NCBI RefSeq assembly: GCF_014649655.1
Contig: NZ_BMTL01000004.1
Coordinates: forward strand, 204,340-268,339
Direction of reading: 5' to 3'
Length of the DNA stretch: 64,000 nt
Source of the DNA: Streptomyces humidus
GTDB taxonomy: Bacteria > Actinomycetota > Actinomycetes > Streptomycetales > Streptomycetaceae
The stretch's first letter is position 1; each line of letters opens with the position of its first letter. A model generated the notes under the pieces. That model saw only the letters and a list, made by a program, of their open reading frames with translations, made no database searches and was not told the DNA's origin. The position numbers and the translations under genes were made by a program. Of the stretch, positions 38,211 through 47,872 are shown one piece after another.

Positions 38211-38808
38211 CAGACCCCTCCACCATCGCGCCGCAGCTGCACCCTGCGGGCTGCTTGGTCGCAGCGGCCCGCGGTGCCGTGCGCCCATCATAGGAATGCG
38301 GATCGTGCCGTGTGATGACCCAGGGGTGGTGAATCGGAGCAAGGCTCCAGTTCGTCGCGGCTTTCGCCCCGATTGGGCCGGTCTTCGGCAACACGGACTC
38401 ACGCGCTGTGCTCTGTGCCCACACTCGCGTACCAGCTCCGCGGTCGGCTCCTCGGTCCGCTCCGCGGGCCGGGGCGGAAATCCGTTTCGGGCGGGGTGGG
38501 GTGATTCCGGCTGCGGGAAGGGAAACGCCTCTCGCGGGCCGTGCCCGGTCTCGGGCGGCCGCGGAGTGCGGTCCACGGCGCTCGCGAGGGGACGCCGAGG
38601 CCGCCGACCACGGAACCGGAGGACGGCGTTCCCCACCGTCCTGGTGATCGGCCCACGCCGTCGGCGGCCGTGCGGCAAGCCTCAGGGAAATCGCCCATAC
38701 GTGCCTTCCGCTCAACTGCGTTGACGAGCGCCGAAGCGCCCCCATACGGACCGGCCGGCGTCCCCATGCGGACCGGCCGGCGCCGACCGGCGTCCACTCG
38801 CCCGAACG
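38211..38808. other. Gene-free stretch upstream of the metallophosphatase
   Basis: About 600 GC-rich bases. Long open frames exist on both strands but are Arg/Pro-rich and lack recognisable motifs. CGGACCGGCCGGCG is repeated near 38745 and 38770. I see no gene I can support. Confidence 0.4.
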
Positions 38809-38857
38809 GCCGCCGCAGTCCCGCTCCCGTGAGGACGGGCGGTGGGACTGCGGCGGC
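38809..38857 (-). terminator. Terminator of the LacI-type gene
   Basis: Perfect 14-bp arms GCCGCCGCAGTCCC and GGGACTGCGGCGGC with a 21-base loop, just past the stop codon at 38863. Confidence 0.7.
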
Positions 38858-38862
38858 TCGGA

Positions 38863-39975
38863 CTACTTCCCCTCCGGGGCCCTCGGCGGGCTGACCGTCG
38901 TGCGTGGGGGGCGGCGCTGGGACGAGGTCCGCACCATCAGTTCGGTCGGTATCACCTGCTCGACCGGTCCGTCCGCGTGCACACCCTCGATCGCGTCGAT
39001 GAGCAGTTGGACGACCGCTGTTCCGATGCGGCGCGGCTTCAGAGAGAGGGTCGTCACGGGCGGCTCGGTGTTGGCGTACACCGTGGACTCGCTGCAGCAG
39101 ACGATCAGCAGGTCCTCCGGCACCCGCAGCCCGTACCGGCGGGCTGCCGCGAGCAGGTCCGTGCCGTTGGGGTCGAACAGGCCGTAGACGGCGTCGGGCC
39201 GGTCGGGGCGCGCCAGCAGCCGGTCGGCGGCGACGGCGCCGGCGCAGGGGTCGTGCGCGGGGTAGGCCTCGTAGACGGGGTCCTGGCCCACGCGCTCGCA
39301 CCACCGCAGATACGCGCTGGTCGACAGGTGTGTGTACGTGTCGGTCGTGGTGCCGGTGAGCAGGCCGATGCGGCGGGCGCCGGCGTCGGCCAAGTGGTCG
39401 AGGATGTCGAGGACGGCGGTCTCGTGGTCGTTGTCCACCCAGGCGGTGACCGGGAGAGCACCGGCCGGGCGGCCGTCGGAGACGACCGGTAAGCCCTGCC
39501 GGACCAGCTCGCTGACCACCGGATCCTGGTCGGAGGGATCGATGACGACCGTGCCGTCCAGGGCGACGTTCGACCACACGTCGTGGCGCGAGGTCGCCGG
39601 GAGGATGACGAGCGCGTAGCCGCGGGCCAGCGCGGCCGAGGTCGCGGCGCGCGCCATTTCCGCGAAGTACGCGAATTCGGTGAAAGTGAAAGGTTCATCC
39701 CCGTACGTGGTCACGGTCAGGCCGATCAGTCCTGACTTGCCGGTACGAAGGGTTCGGGCGGCCGCGGAGGGGCGGTAGCCCAATCGGTCGGCGACCTCGC
39801 GGACATGGCGTCGGGTGGCGTCGGGGAGCCTGCCCTTGCCGTTGAGGGCGTCGGAGACGGTCGTGATGGAGACTCCGGCGGCGGCGGCCACGTCCCTGAT
39901 GCCCGCCCGGCCCGGCCGGTTGCCTCGGCGTGAGGTTTCCGCGCGGCTCACCTGGTGCTTCCCTGCTGCTGTCAT
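38863..39975 (-). CDS. LacI-family transcriptional regulator
   Basis: 370 residues from the ATG at 39975. The DNA-binding head is IRDVAAAAGVSITTVSDALN plus GYRPSAAARTLRTGKSG (hinge helix). A periplasmic-binding-protein-like ligand domain follows (LIGLTVTTYGDEPFTFTEF, RIGLLTGTTTDTY, DAVYGLFDPNGTDLLAAA, VTTLSLKP). It would bind a sugar or nucleoside-like ligand. It is divergent from hisC but with 426 bases between; its regulon is not evident. An imperfect inverted repeat AAGGCTTT-N9-AAAGCCCTT at 40050-40075 is a possible operator. Confidence 0.9.
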   Translation of the reverse strand: MTAAGKHQVSRAETSRRGNRPGRAGIRDVAAAAGVSITTVSDALNGKGRLPDATRRHVREVADRLGYRPSAAARTLRTGKSGLIGLTVTTYGDEPFTFTEFAYFAEMARAATSAALARGYALVILPATSRHDVWSNVALDGTVVIDPSDQDPVVSELVRQGLPVVSDGRPAGALPVTAWVDNDHETAVLDILDHLADAGARRIGLLTGTTTDTYTHLSTSAYLRWCERVGQDPVYEAYPAHDPCAGAVAADRLLARPDRPDAVYGLFDPNGTDLLAAARRYGLRVPEDLLIVCCSESTVYANTEPPVTTLSLKPRRIGTAVVQLLIDAIEGVHADGPVEQVIPTELMVRTSSQRRPPRTTVSPPRAPEGK

Positions 39976-40401
39976 GGCGAGCCGATAGTAGGGCTCATCA
40001 GGTGGGGTAGGGCGGACGCATATGCACGCGTTGACAGGCACGTTTCTGCAAGGCTTTCAGGGGTCAAAGCCCTTGGAAACAAAGCTGATTGGTTGCTCCC
40101 ATGCCAGGACGTGACGTGTCTACACGCATGAGCCTGCCAAGACGCGGATGTTTCGAAGAGGTCTCAACTCACCTGCACGAGGGATGCGCGCCACGGAGTG
40201 AGCCACCGGCGCGTAGATATATGTAGAGCGCGCCCCCGGCGAGTACGCCTTCGGGTGCCTTCATCCGCATAAGTCGGAGACGTCCCTCAGTTCCGGACGA
40301 GGCCTCCGGTCGACAGCGTGTACGCACCCTGTACGCACCCGGGCCGAATCCTCATAAGGTGAGCAGTATTGAAGCCGGTGGTGGTCATGAGGAGGACTGC
40401 G
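39976..40401. other. Intergenic region between the LacI gene and hisC
   Basis: About 425 bases with lower GC than the surroundings. It holds both promoters, the weak inverted repeat at 40050-40075, and AT-rich ATATATG at 40218-40224. No gene is seen. Confidence 0.45.
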
Positions 40402-41481
40402 GTGAGCGAGACGAGCCCCAAGCTGCGCGCCGAGCTGGAGGGGGTCCCCACCTACAAGCCGGGCAGGCCGGCGATGGTCGGCGGCCCCGTGGCCTACAAA
40501 CTGTCGTCCAACGAGAACCCCTATCCCCCGCTGCCGGGCGTGATGGAGTCCGTGACGGCCGCGGCCGCCTCCTTCAACCGTTACCCCGACCTCGCCTGTA
40601 CGGGCCTGGTGAGCGAGCTCGCCGAGCGCTTCGGGGTCCCCGCCTCGCACCTGGCCACGGGCACCGGTTCCGTCGGCGTCGCCCAGCAGCTCGTGCAGGC
40701 GACCGCGGGCCCCGGCGACGAGGTGATGTACGCCTGGCGGTCCTTCGAGGCGTATCCGATCATCACGCAGATCAGCGGCGCAAAGGCCGTGCAGGTGCCG
40801 CTGACGCCGGGCGACGTGCATGATCTGGACGCGATGGCCGACGCGATCACCGACCGGACCCGGTTGATCTTCGTCTGCAACCCCAACAACCCCACAGGCA
40901 CCGTCGTGAAGCGGGCCGAGCTGGAGCGGTTCCTCGACCGCGTGCCGGGTGACGTGCTGGTCGTGCTCGACGAGGCATACCGGGAGTTCATCCGGGACCC
41001 CGAGGTGCCCGACGGCGTCGAGCTGTACCGCAACCGGCACAACGTGTGCGTCCTGCGGACCTTCTCCAAGGCATACGGCCTCGCGGGGCTGCGCGTCGGC
41101 TTCGCCATCGCCCACGAGCCGGTGGCAGAGGCGCTGCGCAAGACGGCGGTGCCGTTCGGGGTGAGCCAGCTGGCACAGGAGGCAGCGATCGCCTCGCTGC
41201 GTGCCGAGGACGCGCTGCTCGGCCGGGTCGGCTCCCTGGTGTGCGAGCGGCTGCGCGTGGTCGAGGGCCTGCGTGCGCAGGGCTGGACGGTGCCCGAGAC
41301 GCAGGCCAACTTCGTGTGGCTGCGGCTCGGCGAGCACACGGTCCCCTTCGCGGGGGCGTGCGAACAGGCCGGCGTCGTGGTGCGGCCGTTCCCGGGCGAG
41401 GGTGTGCGGGTGACGGTCGGGGAGAATGAGGCGAACGACATCTTCCTCAAGGTGGCGGAAGGGTTCCGCAGGGATCTGTAG
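40402..41481 (+). CDS. hisC: Histidinol-phosphate/aromatic aminotransferase
   Basis: 359 residues from the GTG at 40402, six bases after GAGGAGG; upstream starts at 40387 and 40369 are in frame but worse placed. Class I/II PLP fold: [26 protein letters not shown] (near 160), VLDEAYREF, and the PLP lysine in [15 protein letters not shown] (near 220). It transaminates histidinol phosphate or aromatic 2-oxo acids; Streptomyces carry more than one hisC-like gene and this one lies outside the his operon, so the aromatic role is quite possible. Confidence 0.88.
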   Translation: MSETSPKLRAELEGVPTYKPGRPAMVGGPVAYKLSSNENPYPPLPGVMESVTAAAASFNRYPDLACTGLVSELAERFGVPASHLATGTGSVGVAQQLVQATAGPGDEVMYAWRSFEAYPIITQISGAKAVQVPLTPGDVHDLDAMADAITDRTRLIFVCNPNNPTGTVVKRAELERFLDRVPGDVLVVLDEAYREFIRDPEVPDGVELYRNRHNVCVLRTFSKAYGLAGLRVGFAIAHEPVAEALRKTAVPFGVSQLAQEAAIASLRAEDALLGRVGSLVCERLRVVEGLRAQGWTVPETQANFVWLRLGEHTVPFAGACEQAGVVVRPFPGEGVRVTVGENEANDIFLKVAEGFRRDL

Positions 41482-41500
41482 ACGACCGTCATGAGCTGTG

Positions 41501-41532
41501 GGCGCCTTGGTTTCACGTGGAACCAAGGCGCC
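41501..41532 (+). terminator. hisC terminator containing a parS-like core
   Basis: Arms GGCGCCTTGGTT and AACCAAGGCGCC enclose the centre of the parS-like site at 41510-41523. The hairpin lies 20 bases after the hisC stop and is followed by TTTCGC. Confidence 0.75.
41510..41523. other. parS: parS-like site 12 (one mismatch)
   Basis: GTTTCACGTGGAAC within the hisC terminator. Confidence 0.7.
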
Positions 41533-41644
41533 TTTCGCATGCCAAGGGGCCGACTGGTCCAACGCCCCTTGGGTCTGTCGGTCCGGATCAGGGACCCCCC
41601 TCCTCTTCGGTGCCGAACGGGTATGCGGCATACTTGCTTGTGAA

Positions 41645-41660
41645 TGTGAACGCTTTCACA
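41645..41660. promoter_or_regulatory. Rex operator (ROP) of the cyd operon
   Basis: TGTGAACGCTTTCACA, an exact match to the Rex consensus TGTGAAC-NNN-TTCACA known from Streptomyces. It lies 36 bases before the cydA start. Rex should repress cyd when NAD+ is high and release at high NADH, that is at low oxygen. Confidence 0.88.
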
Positions 41661-41696
41661 AGCGTGATCCACGAGTGTGAGGTTAGGAGTGACGAC

Positions 41697-43205
41697 GTGG
41701 ACCTGGCTCTGGCGCCGGAAACACTGGCGCGCTGGCAGTTCGGCATCACCACCGTCTACCACTTCCTCTTCGTTCCTCTGACGATCTCCCTCGCGGCCCT
41801 CACCGCCGGGTTGCAGACCGCCTGGGTGCGGACGGAGAACGAGAAGTACCTGAGGGCGACGAAGTTCTGGGGCAAGCTCTTCCTGATCAACATCGCGATG
41901 GGCGTGGTCACCGGCATCGTGCAGGAGTTCCAGTTCGGCATGAACTGGTCGGACTACTCGCGTTTCGTCGGCGACGTGTTCGGTGCGCCACTGGCCTTCG
42001 AGGCCCTGATCGCCTTCTTCTTCGAGTCCACCTTCATCGGTCTGTGGATCTTCGGCTGGGACAAGTTGCCGAAGAAGATCCACCTGGCCTGCATCTGGAT
42101 GGTCTCGATCGGCACGATCCTGTCGGCCTACTTCATCCTCGCGGCCAACTCATGGATGCAGCACCCGGTCGGCTACCGGATCAACAAGGAGAAGGGCCGG
42201 GCCGAGCTCACCGACTTCTTGGCCGTGCTGACCCAGAACACCGCGCTCAGCCAGGTCTTCCACACCCTGTCCGCCGCTTTCCTCACCGGTGGCGCCTTCA
42301 TGGTCGGCATCGCCGCCTTCCACCTGTACCGCAAGAAGCACATCCCCGTGATGAAGACCTCGCTGCGGCTGGGCCTGGTCACGGTGGTCATCGCCGGTCT
42401 GCTCACCGCCGTCAGCGGGGATGTGCTCGGCAAGGTCATGTTCAAGCAGCAGCCGATGAAGATGGCTGCGGCCGAGGCGCTGTGGGACGGCCAGGCGCCC
42501 GCGCCCTTCTCGGTCTTCGCCTACGGCGACGTCGAGGAGGGGCACAACAAGGTCGCCATCGAGATCCCAGGACTGCTGTCCTTCCTCGCCAACGACGACT
42601 TCAGCTCGCGCGTCCCCGGCATCAACGACGTGAACAAGGCCGAACAGGAGAAGTTCGGTCCCGGCGACTACCGGCCCAACATCCCGGTCGCGTACTGGGG
42701 CTTCCGCTGGATGATCGGCTTCGGCATGGCGTCCTTCGCGATCGGACTGGCCGGACTCTGGCTCACCCGGAAGAAGTTCCTGCTGCCGCAGCACCTGAGG
42801 GTCGGCGAGGACGAGGTACCCCATGTGGTGCTCTTCCGGAACAAGGCACTGGGACCCAAGCTCACCAGGATCTACTGGCTCGCGGCGATCTGGACCCTGG
42901 GCTTCCCGCTGATCGCCAATTCCTGGGGCTGGATCTTCACCGAGATGGGCCGCCAGCCCTGGGCCGTCTACGGCGTACTGCAGACCCGCGACGCGGTCTC
43001 GCCCGGGGTCTCCCAGGGCGAGGTGCTCACCTCCATGCTCGTTTTCACGGCGCTGTACGCCGTCCTCGCCGTCGTGGAGGTCAAGCTGCTGGCCAAGTAC
43101 GTGAAGGCCGGCCCGCCCGAGCTCACCGAGGCCGACCTCACCCCGCCCACGAAGATCGGCGGCGACTCCCGTGACGCCGACAAGCCGATGGCCTTCTCCT
43201 ACTAG
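41697..43205 (+). CDS. cydA: Cytochrome bd ubiquinol/menaquinol oxidase subunit I
   Basis: 502 residues from the GTG at 41697 (AGGAG seven bases upstream). The haem-bearing subunit of the high-affinity quinol oxidase. N-terminal RWQFGITTVYHFLFVPLTIS carries the conserved His of the b595/d site, and NIAMGVVTGIVQEFQFGMNW and HPVGY(R) are family landmarks. The Q-loop region (near 230-340) includes GKVMFKQQPMKMAAAEALWD. Nine membrane helices are expected. It is first in cydA-cydB-cydCD under the Rex operator. Confidence 0.96.
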   Translation: MDLALAPETLARWQFGITTVYHFLFVPLTISLAALTAGLQTAWVRTENEKYLRATKFWGKLFLINIAMGVVTGIVQEFQFGMNWSDYSRFVGDVFGAPLAFEALIAFFFESTFIGLWIFGWDKLPKKIHLACIWMVSIGTILSAYFILAANSWMQHPVGYRINKEKGRAELTDFLAVLTQNTALSQVFHTLSAAFLTGGAFMVGIAAFHLYRKKHIPVMKTSLRLGLVTVVIAGLLTAVSGDVLGKVMFKQQPMKMAAAEALWDGQAPAPFSVFAYGDVEEGHNKVAIEIPGLLSFLANDDFSSRVPGINDVNKAEQEKFGPGDYRPNIPVAYWGFRWMIGFGMASFAIGLAGLWLTRKKFLLPQHLRVGEDEVPHVVLFRNKALGPKLTRIYWLAAIWTLGFPLIANSWGWIFTEMGRQPWAVYGVLQTRDAVSPGVSQGEVLTSMLVFTALYAVLAVVEVKLLAKYVKAGPPELTEADLTPPTKIGGDSRDADKPMAFSY

Positions 43206-43225
43206 GCCGAGGGAGCTGCACTGCC

Positions 43226-44230
43226 ATGGAACTTCACGACGTCTGGTTCGTCCTCATCGCCGTCCTGTGGACCGGCTACTTCTTCCTGGAGGGATTCGAC
43301 TTCGGGGTCGGCATCCTCACCAAGCTGCTCGCCCGAGACCGGCCCGAGCGGCGGGTGCTCATCAACACCATCGGGCCCGTCTGGGACGGCAACGAGGTAT
43401 GGCTGCTCACCGCGGGCGGCGCGACCTTCGCCGCCTTTCCCGAGTGGTACGCCACACTCTTCTCCGGCTTCTACCTGCCTCTGCTGCTCATCCTGATCTG
43501 CCTGATCGTGCGCGGCGTCGCCTTCGAGTACCGGGCGAAGCGGTCCGAAGAGCACTGGCAGCGCAACTGGGAGACCGCGATCTTCTGGACCTCGCTGCTG
43601 CCGGCGTTTCTGTGGGGCGTCGCCTTCGGCAACATCGTGGGGGGCGTGAAGATCGACCGGAACTTCGAGTACGTGGGCGATGTGTGGGACCTGCTCAACC
43701 CGTACGCGCTGCTCGGTGGCCTCGTGACGCTGACCCTGTTCACCTTCCACGGTGCGGTGTTCACGGCGCTCAAGACCGTCGGCGACATCCGGGAGCGTGC
43801 GCGGAAGCTGGCGCTGAAGGTGGGTGTCGTGACCGCCGCGGTCGCTCTGGTCTTCCTGCTGTGGACACAGATCGACAGCGGTGACGCCAAGAGCCTGGTC
43901 GCGCTGGTGGTGGCGGTGGCCGCGCTGGTCGCGGCGCTCGTGGCGAATCAGGCGGGGCGTGAAGGCTGGTCGTTCGCCTTCTCCGGGGTCACCATCGTGG
44001 CCGCCGTGGCGATGCTCTTCCTGACGCTCTTCCCGAACGTCATGCCGTCCACGTTGAACGCGGACTGGAGCCTGACGGTGACCAACGCTTCCTCTAGCCC
44101 GTACACCTTGAAGATCATGACCTGGTGTGCGGGGGTCGCCACGCCGCTGGTGCTGCTCTACCAGGGGTGGACGTACTGGGTGTTCCGCAAGCGGATCGGT
44201 ACGCAGCACATCGCCGAGCCTGCTCACTGA
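43226..44230 (+). CDS. cydB: Cytochrome bd oxidase subunit II
   Basis: 334 residues. Starts MELHDVWFVLIAVLWTGYFF and LEGFDFGVGIL, the CydB signature, followed by IGPVWDGNEVWLLTAGGATF. Eight to nine membrane helices. It supports CydA and the quinol oxidase complex in the membrane. GAGGGAG precedes the ATG; the gene lies 20 bases after cydA. Confidence 0.96.
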   Translation: MELHDVWFVLIAVLWTGYFFLEGFDFGVGILTKLLARDRPERRVLINTIGPVWDGNEVWLLTAGGATFAAFPEWYATLFSGFYLPLLLILICLIVRGVAFEYRAKRSEEHWQRNWETAIFWTSLLPAFLWGVAFGNIVGGVKIDRNFEYVGDVWDLLNPYALLGGLVTLTLFTFHGAVFTALKTVGDIRERARKLALKVGVVTAAVALVFLLWTQIDSGDAKSLVALVVAVAALVAALVANQAGREGWSFAFSGVTIVAAVAMLFLTLFPNVMPSTLNADWSLTVTNASSSPYTLKIMTWCAGVATPLVLLYQGWTYWVFRKRIGTQHIAEPAH

Positions 44231-44239
44231 GTCCCTGTT

Positions 44240-44267
44240 GGGGTGTGTTTCACGTGGAACACACCCC
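44240..44267. terminator. Hairpin with parS-like core between cydB and cydCD
   Basis: Arms GGGGTGTGTT and AACACACCCC around the parS-like centre, nine bases after the cydB stop. It could attenuate transcription into cydCD. Function inferred. Confidence 0.5.
44247..44260. other. parS: parS-like site 13 (one mismatch)
   Basis: GTTTCACGTGGAAC between cydB and cydCD. Confidence 0.7.
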
Positions 44268-44282
44268 ATGAGGAGAGGGCGT

Positions 44283-44296
44283 GTTTCACGTGAAAC
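44283..44296. other. parS: parS site 14 (perfect)
   Basis: GTTTCACGTGAAAC, 36 bp after site 13 and 34 bp before site 15. Confidence 0.93.
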
Positions 44297-44316
44297 GTGC
44301 TCTTGGAGAAGAGGGT

Positions 44317-44330
44317 GTTTCACGTGAAAC
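44317..44330. other. parS: parS site 15 (perfect), overlapping the cydCD start
   Basis: GTTTCACGTGAAAC. The GTG at 44324-44326 inside its CACGTG core is the likely cydCD start codon. Confidence 0.93.
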
Positions 44331-47300
44331 CGATCGACCCGCGTCTGCTGCGCTACGCCGGCGCCACGCGCGTCTTCCTGGTGGCGGTCGTCGGTCTGGG
44401 CGCTGTCGGGGCGGCGCTGGTCATCGCTCAGGCCATGCTCATCGCCGAGGTGGTGGTCGGCGCGTTCCAGCACGGCATGTCGGTCGGTGAACTGCGCACC
44501 CCCCTGATGCTGTTGGCGGCTGTCGCGGGTGGTCGCGCGCTGGTCGCCTGGTTCACCGAACTCGCCGCCCACCGCGCGAGCGCAGCCGTGAAGTCGGAGC
44601 TGCGGGCGCGCCTGCTGGAGCGCGCCACCGCCCTGGGGCCCGGCTGGCTCAGCGGACAGCGCACCGGTTCGCTGGTGGCCCTAGCCACCCGGGGCGTGGA
44701 CGCCCTCGACGACTACTTCTCGCGCTATCTGCCCCAGTTGGGCCTGGCGGTGGTCGTGCCGGTGGCGGTGCTCGCGCGGATCGTGACCGAGGACTGGGTG
44801 TCCGCCGCGATCATCGTCGCCACCCTGCCGCTGATCCCGGTCTTCATGATGCTGATCGGCTGGGCCACGCAGTCACGGATGGACCGCCAGTGGCGGCTGC
44901 TGTCCCGGCTGTCCGGGCACTTTCTGGACGTCGTCGCAGGGCTGCCCACACTGAAGGTGTTCGGGCGGGCCAAGGCGCAGGCCGAGTCGATCCGGCGCAT
45001 CACCGGCGAGTACCGGCAGGCGACCATGCGGACGCTGCGCATCGCGTTCATTTCGTCGTTCGCGCTGGAGCTGCTGTCGACGCTCTCGGTGGCCCTCGTC
45101 GCCGTGACGATCGGCATGCGACTCGTCCACGGCGAGATGGATCTGTACATCGGTCTGGTGATCCTGGTGCTGGCTCCCGAGGCGTATCTCCCGCTTCGGC
45201 AGGTCGGCGCGCAGTACCACGCGGCCGCCGAGGGACTGGCGGCCGCGGAGGAGATCTTCGAGGTGCTCGAGACTCCGGTTCCGACGCCCGGAACTCTTGC
45301 GGTGACCGCGGGCGGGGTGGTCTTCGAGGGCGTGACCGTCCGCTACCCGGGACGCTCCGGCGACGCCGTCACGGACGTGAGCTTCATCGTCGAGCCCGGG
45401 GAGACGGTCGCGCTGGTCGGCCCGAGCGGCGCGGGCAAGTCGACGCTGCTGCACGCCCTGCTGGGCTTCGTACGGCCGGACGAGGGACGGGTGCTGGCCG
45501 GGGGAGTCGACCTCGCGGCGGCCGACCTGGAGCAGTGGCGGTCGCGGGTCGCGTGGGTGCCGCAGCGCCCGTACCTCTCGGCGGGGACGATCGCCGAGAA
45601 CGTACGGCTGGCGCGTCCCGAGGCCGACGACGCGGCCCTGCGCCGGGCGTTGGCGGACGCGGGCGCGCTGGAGTTCGTCGACGCGCTGCCCGCCGGGGCC
45701 GACACGGTGCTCGGTGAGGACGGGACCGGGCTCTCCGCCGGGCAGCGGCAGCGGCTCGCTCTCGCCCGTGCGTTCCTCGCGGACCGTCCCGTCCTGCTGC
45801 TGGACGAGCCGACGGCCGCGCTCGACGGGGAGACCGAGGCGGAGGTCGTGGCGGCTGTACGGCGGCTCGCGGCCGGGCGGACGGTCCTGCTCGTCGTGCA
45901 CCGGCCTGCGCTGCTGGCGGTGGCGGACCGTGTGGTCCGGCTGGCCGAGACCGAGACGCGCGGGCCCGTGACGGTCCTTCCCCAGGACGGCCCCGTCCTG
46001 CCGGAGGAGACGACGGCGGCAGCGCCCGTCGGGCGGGACCCCGGGACGGGCGCCGCGACACCCGTCGGCGGTGTCCTGGCCCGCGTCCGCGCCATGGCAG
46101 GCGCCCGACGTGGCCGGCTCGGCCTCGCCCTGCTGCTGGGCAGCCTCGCGCTCGGCAGCGCCGTGGGCCTCATGGCCACCTCCGGGTGGCTCATCTCGCG
46201 GGCCGCGCAGCAGCCGCCGGTCCTGTACCTGATGGTGGCCGTGACGGCGACCCGTGCCTTCGGTATCGGGCGGGCGGTGTTCCGATACGCGGAGCGACTC
46301 GTCTCCCACGATGCCGTGCTGCGGATGCTGGCCGACACCAGGGTCGCCGTCTACCGGCGGCTGGAGCGGCTGGCGCCCGCCGGACTGCGCACGACCCGCC
46401 GGGGCGATCTGCTGACCCGGCTGGTCGCCGACGTGGACGCCCTGCAGGACTACTGGCTGCGCTGGCTGCTGCCCGCCGGCGCGGCCGTCGTCGTCTCGGC
46501 CGGGTCGGTCGCCTTCACGGCGTGGCTGCTGCCCGAGGCCGGGGCCGTGCTCGCCGCCGGGCTGGTGACGGCGGGGGTGGGCGTCCCGCTCGTCACCGGC
46601 GCCGTGGCGCGCCGGGCTGAACACCGGCTCGCCCCTGCCCGGGGGGCGCTCGCCACCCGCACGGCGGACCTGCTCACCGGCACCGCCGAGCTGACCGTCG
46701 CGGGCGCGCTCCCGGCCCGCGCGGCCGAGGTGCGTGCGGCCGACGGCGTGCTCACCCGGATCGCCTCGCGTGCGGCGACCGCCACCGCGCTCGGGGCCGG
46801 GCTGACCGCCCTCGTCTCCGGCCTGACCGTCGCGGCGGCGGCCCTCGTGGGAGCCCAGGCGGTGGGTGACGGGCGGCTGGGCGGTGTGACCATGGCGGTG
46901 GTCGTCCTGACCCCACTGGCCGCCTTCGAGGCCGTCCTGGGACTGCCTCTGGCCGTGCAGTACCGCCAGCGAGTGCGCAGGAGCGCGGAGCGGGTCTTCG
47001 AGGTGCTGGACTCCCCCGAGCCGGTACGAGAGCCGCAGCGGCCCCGTCAGGCGCCCGCGTCGCCCTTCCCGCTTGTCGTCGAGGGCCTGTCCGCCCGGTA
47101 CGCCGGGCAGGACCGGAACGCGCTCACCGGAGTAGGTCTGACCCTGACCCGAGGTCGCCGGATCGCGGTCGTGGGGCCCTCCGGGTCCGGCAAGACCACG
47201 CTGGCGCAGGTGCTGCTGCGGTTCCTGGACGCGGACGCGGGCTCGTACGAGCTGGCCGGGGTGGACGCCCGGTCCCTGGACGGCGACGACGTACGTGTGC

Positions 47301-47872
47301 TCGTCGGGCTGTGCGCGCAGGACGCGCATCTCTTCGACAGTTCGGTGCGCGAGAACCTGCTGCTCGCGAGGAAGGGGGCGAGGGAGGAGGACCTGCGGGA
47401 CGCGCTGGCGCGAGCCCGGCTGCTGGAATGGGCCGACGGTCTGCCCGACGGTCTCGACACGCTCGTCGGCGAGCACGGGGCCAGACTCTCCGGCGGGCAG
47501 CGACAGCGGCTCGCCCTCGCACGGGCGCTGCTCGCCGACTTCCCCGTCCTGGTGCTCGACGAGCCGGCCGAACATCTGGACCTGCCGACCGCCGACGCGC
47601 TGACCCGGGACCTCCTGGCCGCGACCGAGGGCCGGACGACGCTGCTCATCACCCACCGGCTGGCCGGACTCGACGCGGTCGACGAGGTGGTCGTGCTGGA
47701 CGAGGGCCGGGTGGTGCAGCGAGGCCCGTACGCGGAACTGGCCCTCGTGGAGGGCCCCTTGCGGAGGATGGCGGAGCGGGAGGCGGCCGCGGAGCTGCTC
47801 AGCGGCGCGGAGCCGGGTCACGACGCCTCGCGGCGCTCCCGTCGGGTCGTGAGCGCTACACCCGCTCGGTGA
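44324..47872 (+). CDS. cydCD: Fused CydD-CydC type ABC exporter
   Basis: 1182 residues from the GTG at 44324; in-frame GTGs at 44315 and 44297 are alternatives. AGAGG lies eight to ten bases before 44324. Two full ABC exporter halves: six-helix domain (1-310) with nucleotide-binding domain GPSGAGKST ... LSAGQRQRLALARAF ... VLLLDEPTAALD, then a second six-helix domain (about 590-870) and GPSGSGKTT ... LSGGQRQRLALARAL ... VLVLDEPAEHLD. CydDC exports cysteine and glutathione-type reductants needed for bd oxidase assembly; the two subunits are fused in actinobacteria. Last gene of the cyd operon. Confidence 0.95.
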   Translation: MKPIDPRLLRYAGATRVFLVAVVGLGAVGAALVIAQAMLIAEVVVGAFQHGMSVGELRTPLMLLAAVAGGRALVAWFTELAAHRASAAVKSELRARLLERATALGPGWLSGQRTGSLVALATRGVDALDDYFSRYLPQLGLAVVVPVAVLARIVTEDWVSAAIIVATLPLIPVFMMLIGWATQSRMDRQWRLLSRLSGHFLDVVAGLPTLKVFGRAKAQAESIRRITGEYRQATMRTLRIAFISSFALELLSTLSVALVAVTIGMRLVHGEMDLYIGLVILVLAPEAYLPLRQVGAQYHAAAEGLAAAEEIFEVLETPVPTPGTLAVTAGGVVFEGVTVRYPGRSGDAVTDVSFIVEPGETVALVGPSGAGKSTLLHALLGFVRPDEGRVLAGGVDLAAADLEQWRSRVAWVPQRPYLSAGTIAENVRLARPEADDAALRRALADAGALEFVDALPAGADTVLGEDGTGLSAGQRQRLALARAFLADRPVLLLDEPTAALDGETEAEVVAAVRRLAAGRTVLLVVHRPALLAVADRVVRLAETETRGPVTVLPQDGPVLPEETTAAAPVGRDPGTGAATPVGGVLARVRAMAGARRGRLGLALLLGSLALGSAVGLMATSGWLISRAAQQPPVLYLMVAVTATRAFGIGRAVFRYAERLVSHDAVLRMLADTRVAVYRRLERLAPAGLRTTRRGDLLTRLVADVDALQDYWLRWLLPAGAAVVVSAGSVAFTAWLLPEAGAVLAAGLVTAGVGVPLVTGAVARRAEHRLAPARGALATRTADLLTGTAELTVAGALPARAAEVRAADGVLTRIASRAATATALGAGLTALVSGLTVAAAALVGAQAVGDGRLGGVTMAVVVLTPLAAFEAVLGLPLAVQYRQRVRRSAERVFEVLDSPEPVREPQRPRQAPASPFPLVVEGLSARYAGQDRNALTGVGLTLTRGRRIAVVGPSGSGKTTLAQVLLRFLDADAGSYELAGVDARSLDGDDVRVLVGLCAQDAHLFDSSVRENLLLARKGAREEDLRDALARARLLEWADGLPDGLDTLVGEHGARLSGGQRQRLALARALLADFPVLVLDEPAEHLDLPTADALTRDLLAATEGRTTLLITHRLAGLDAVDEVVVLDEGRVVQRGPYAELALVEGPLRRMAEREAAAELLSGAEPGHDASRRSRRVVSATPAR

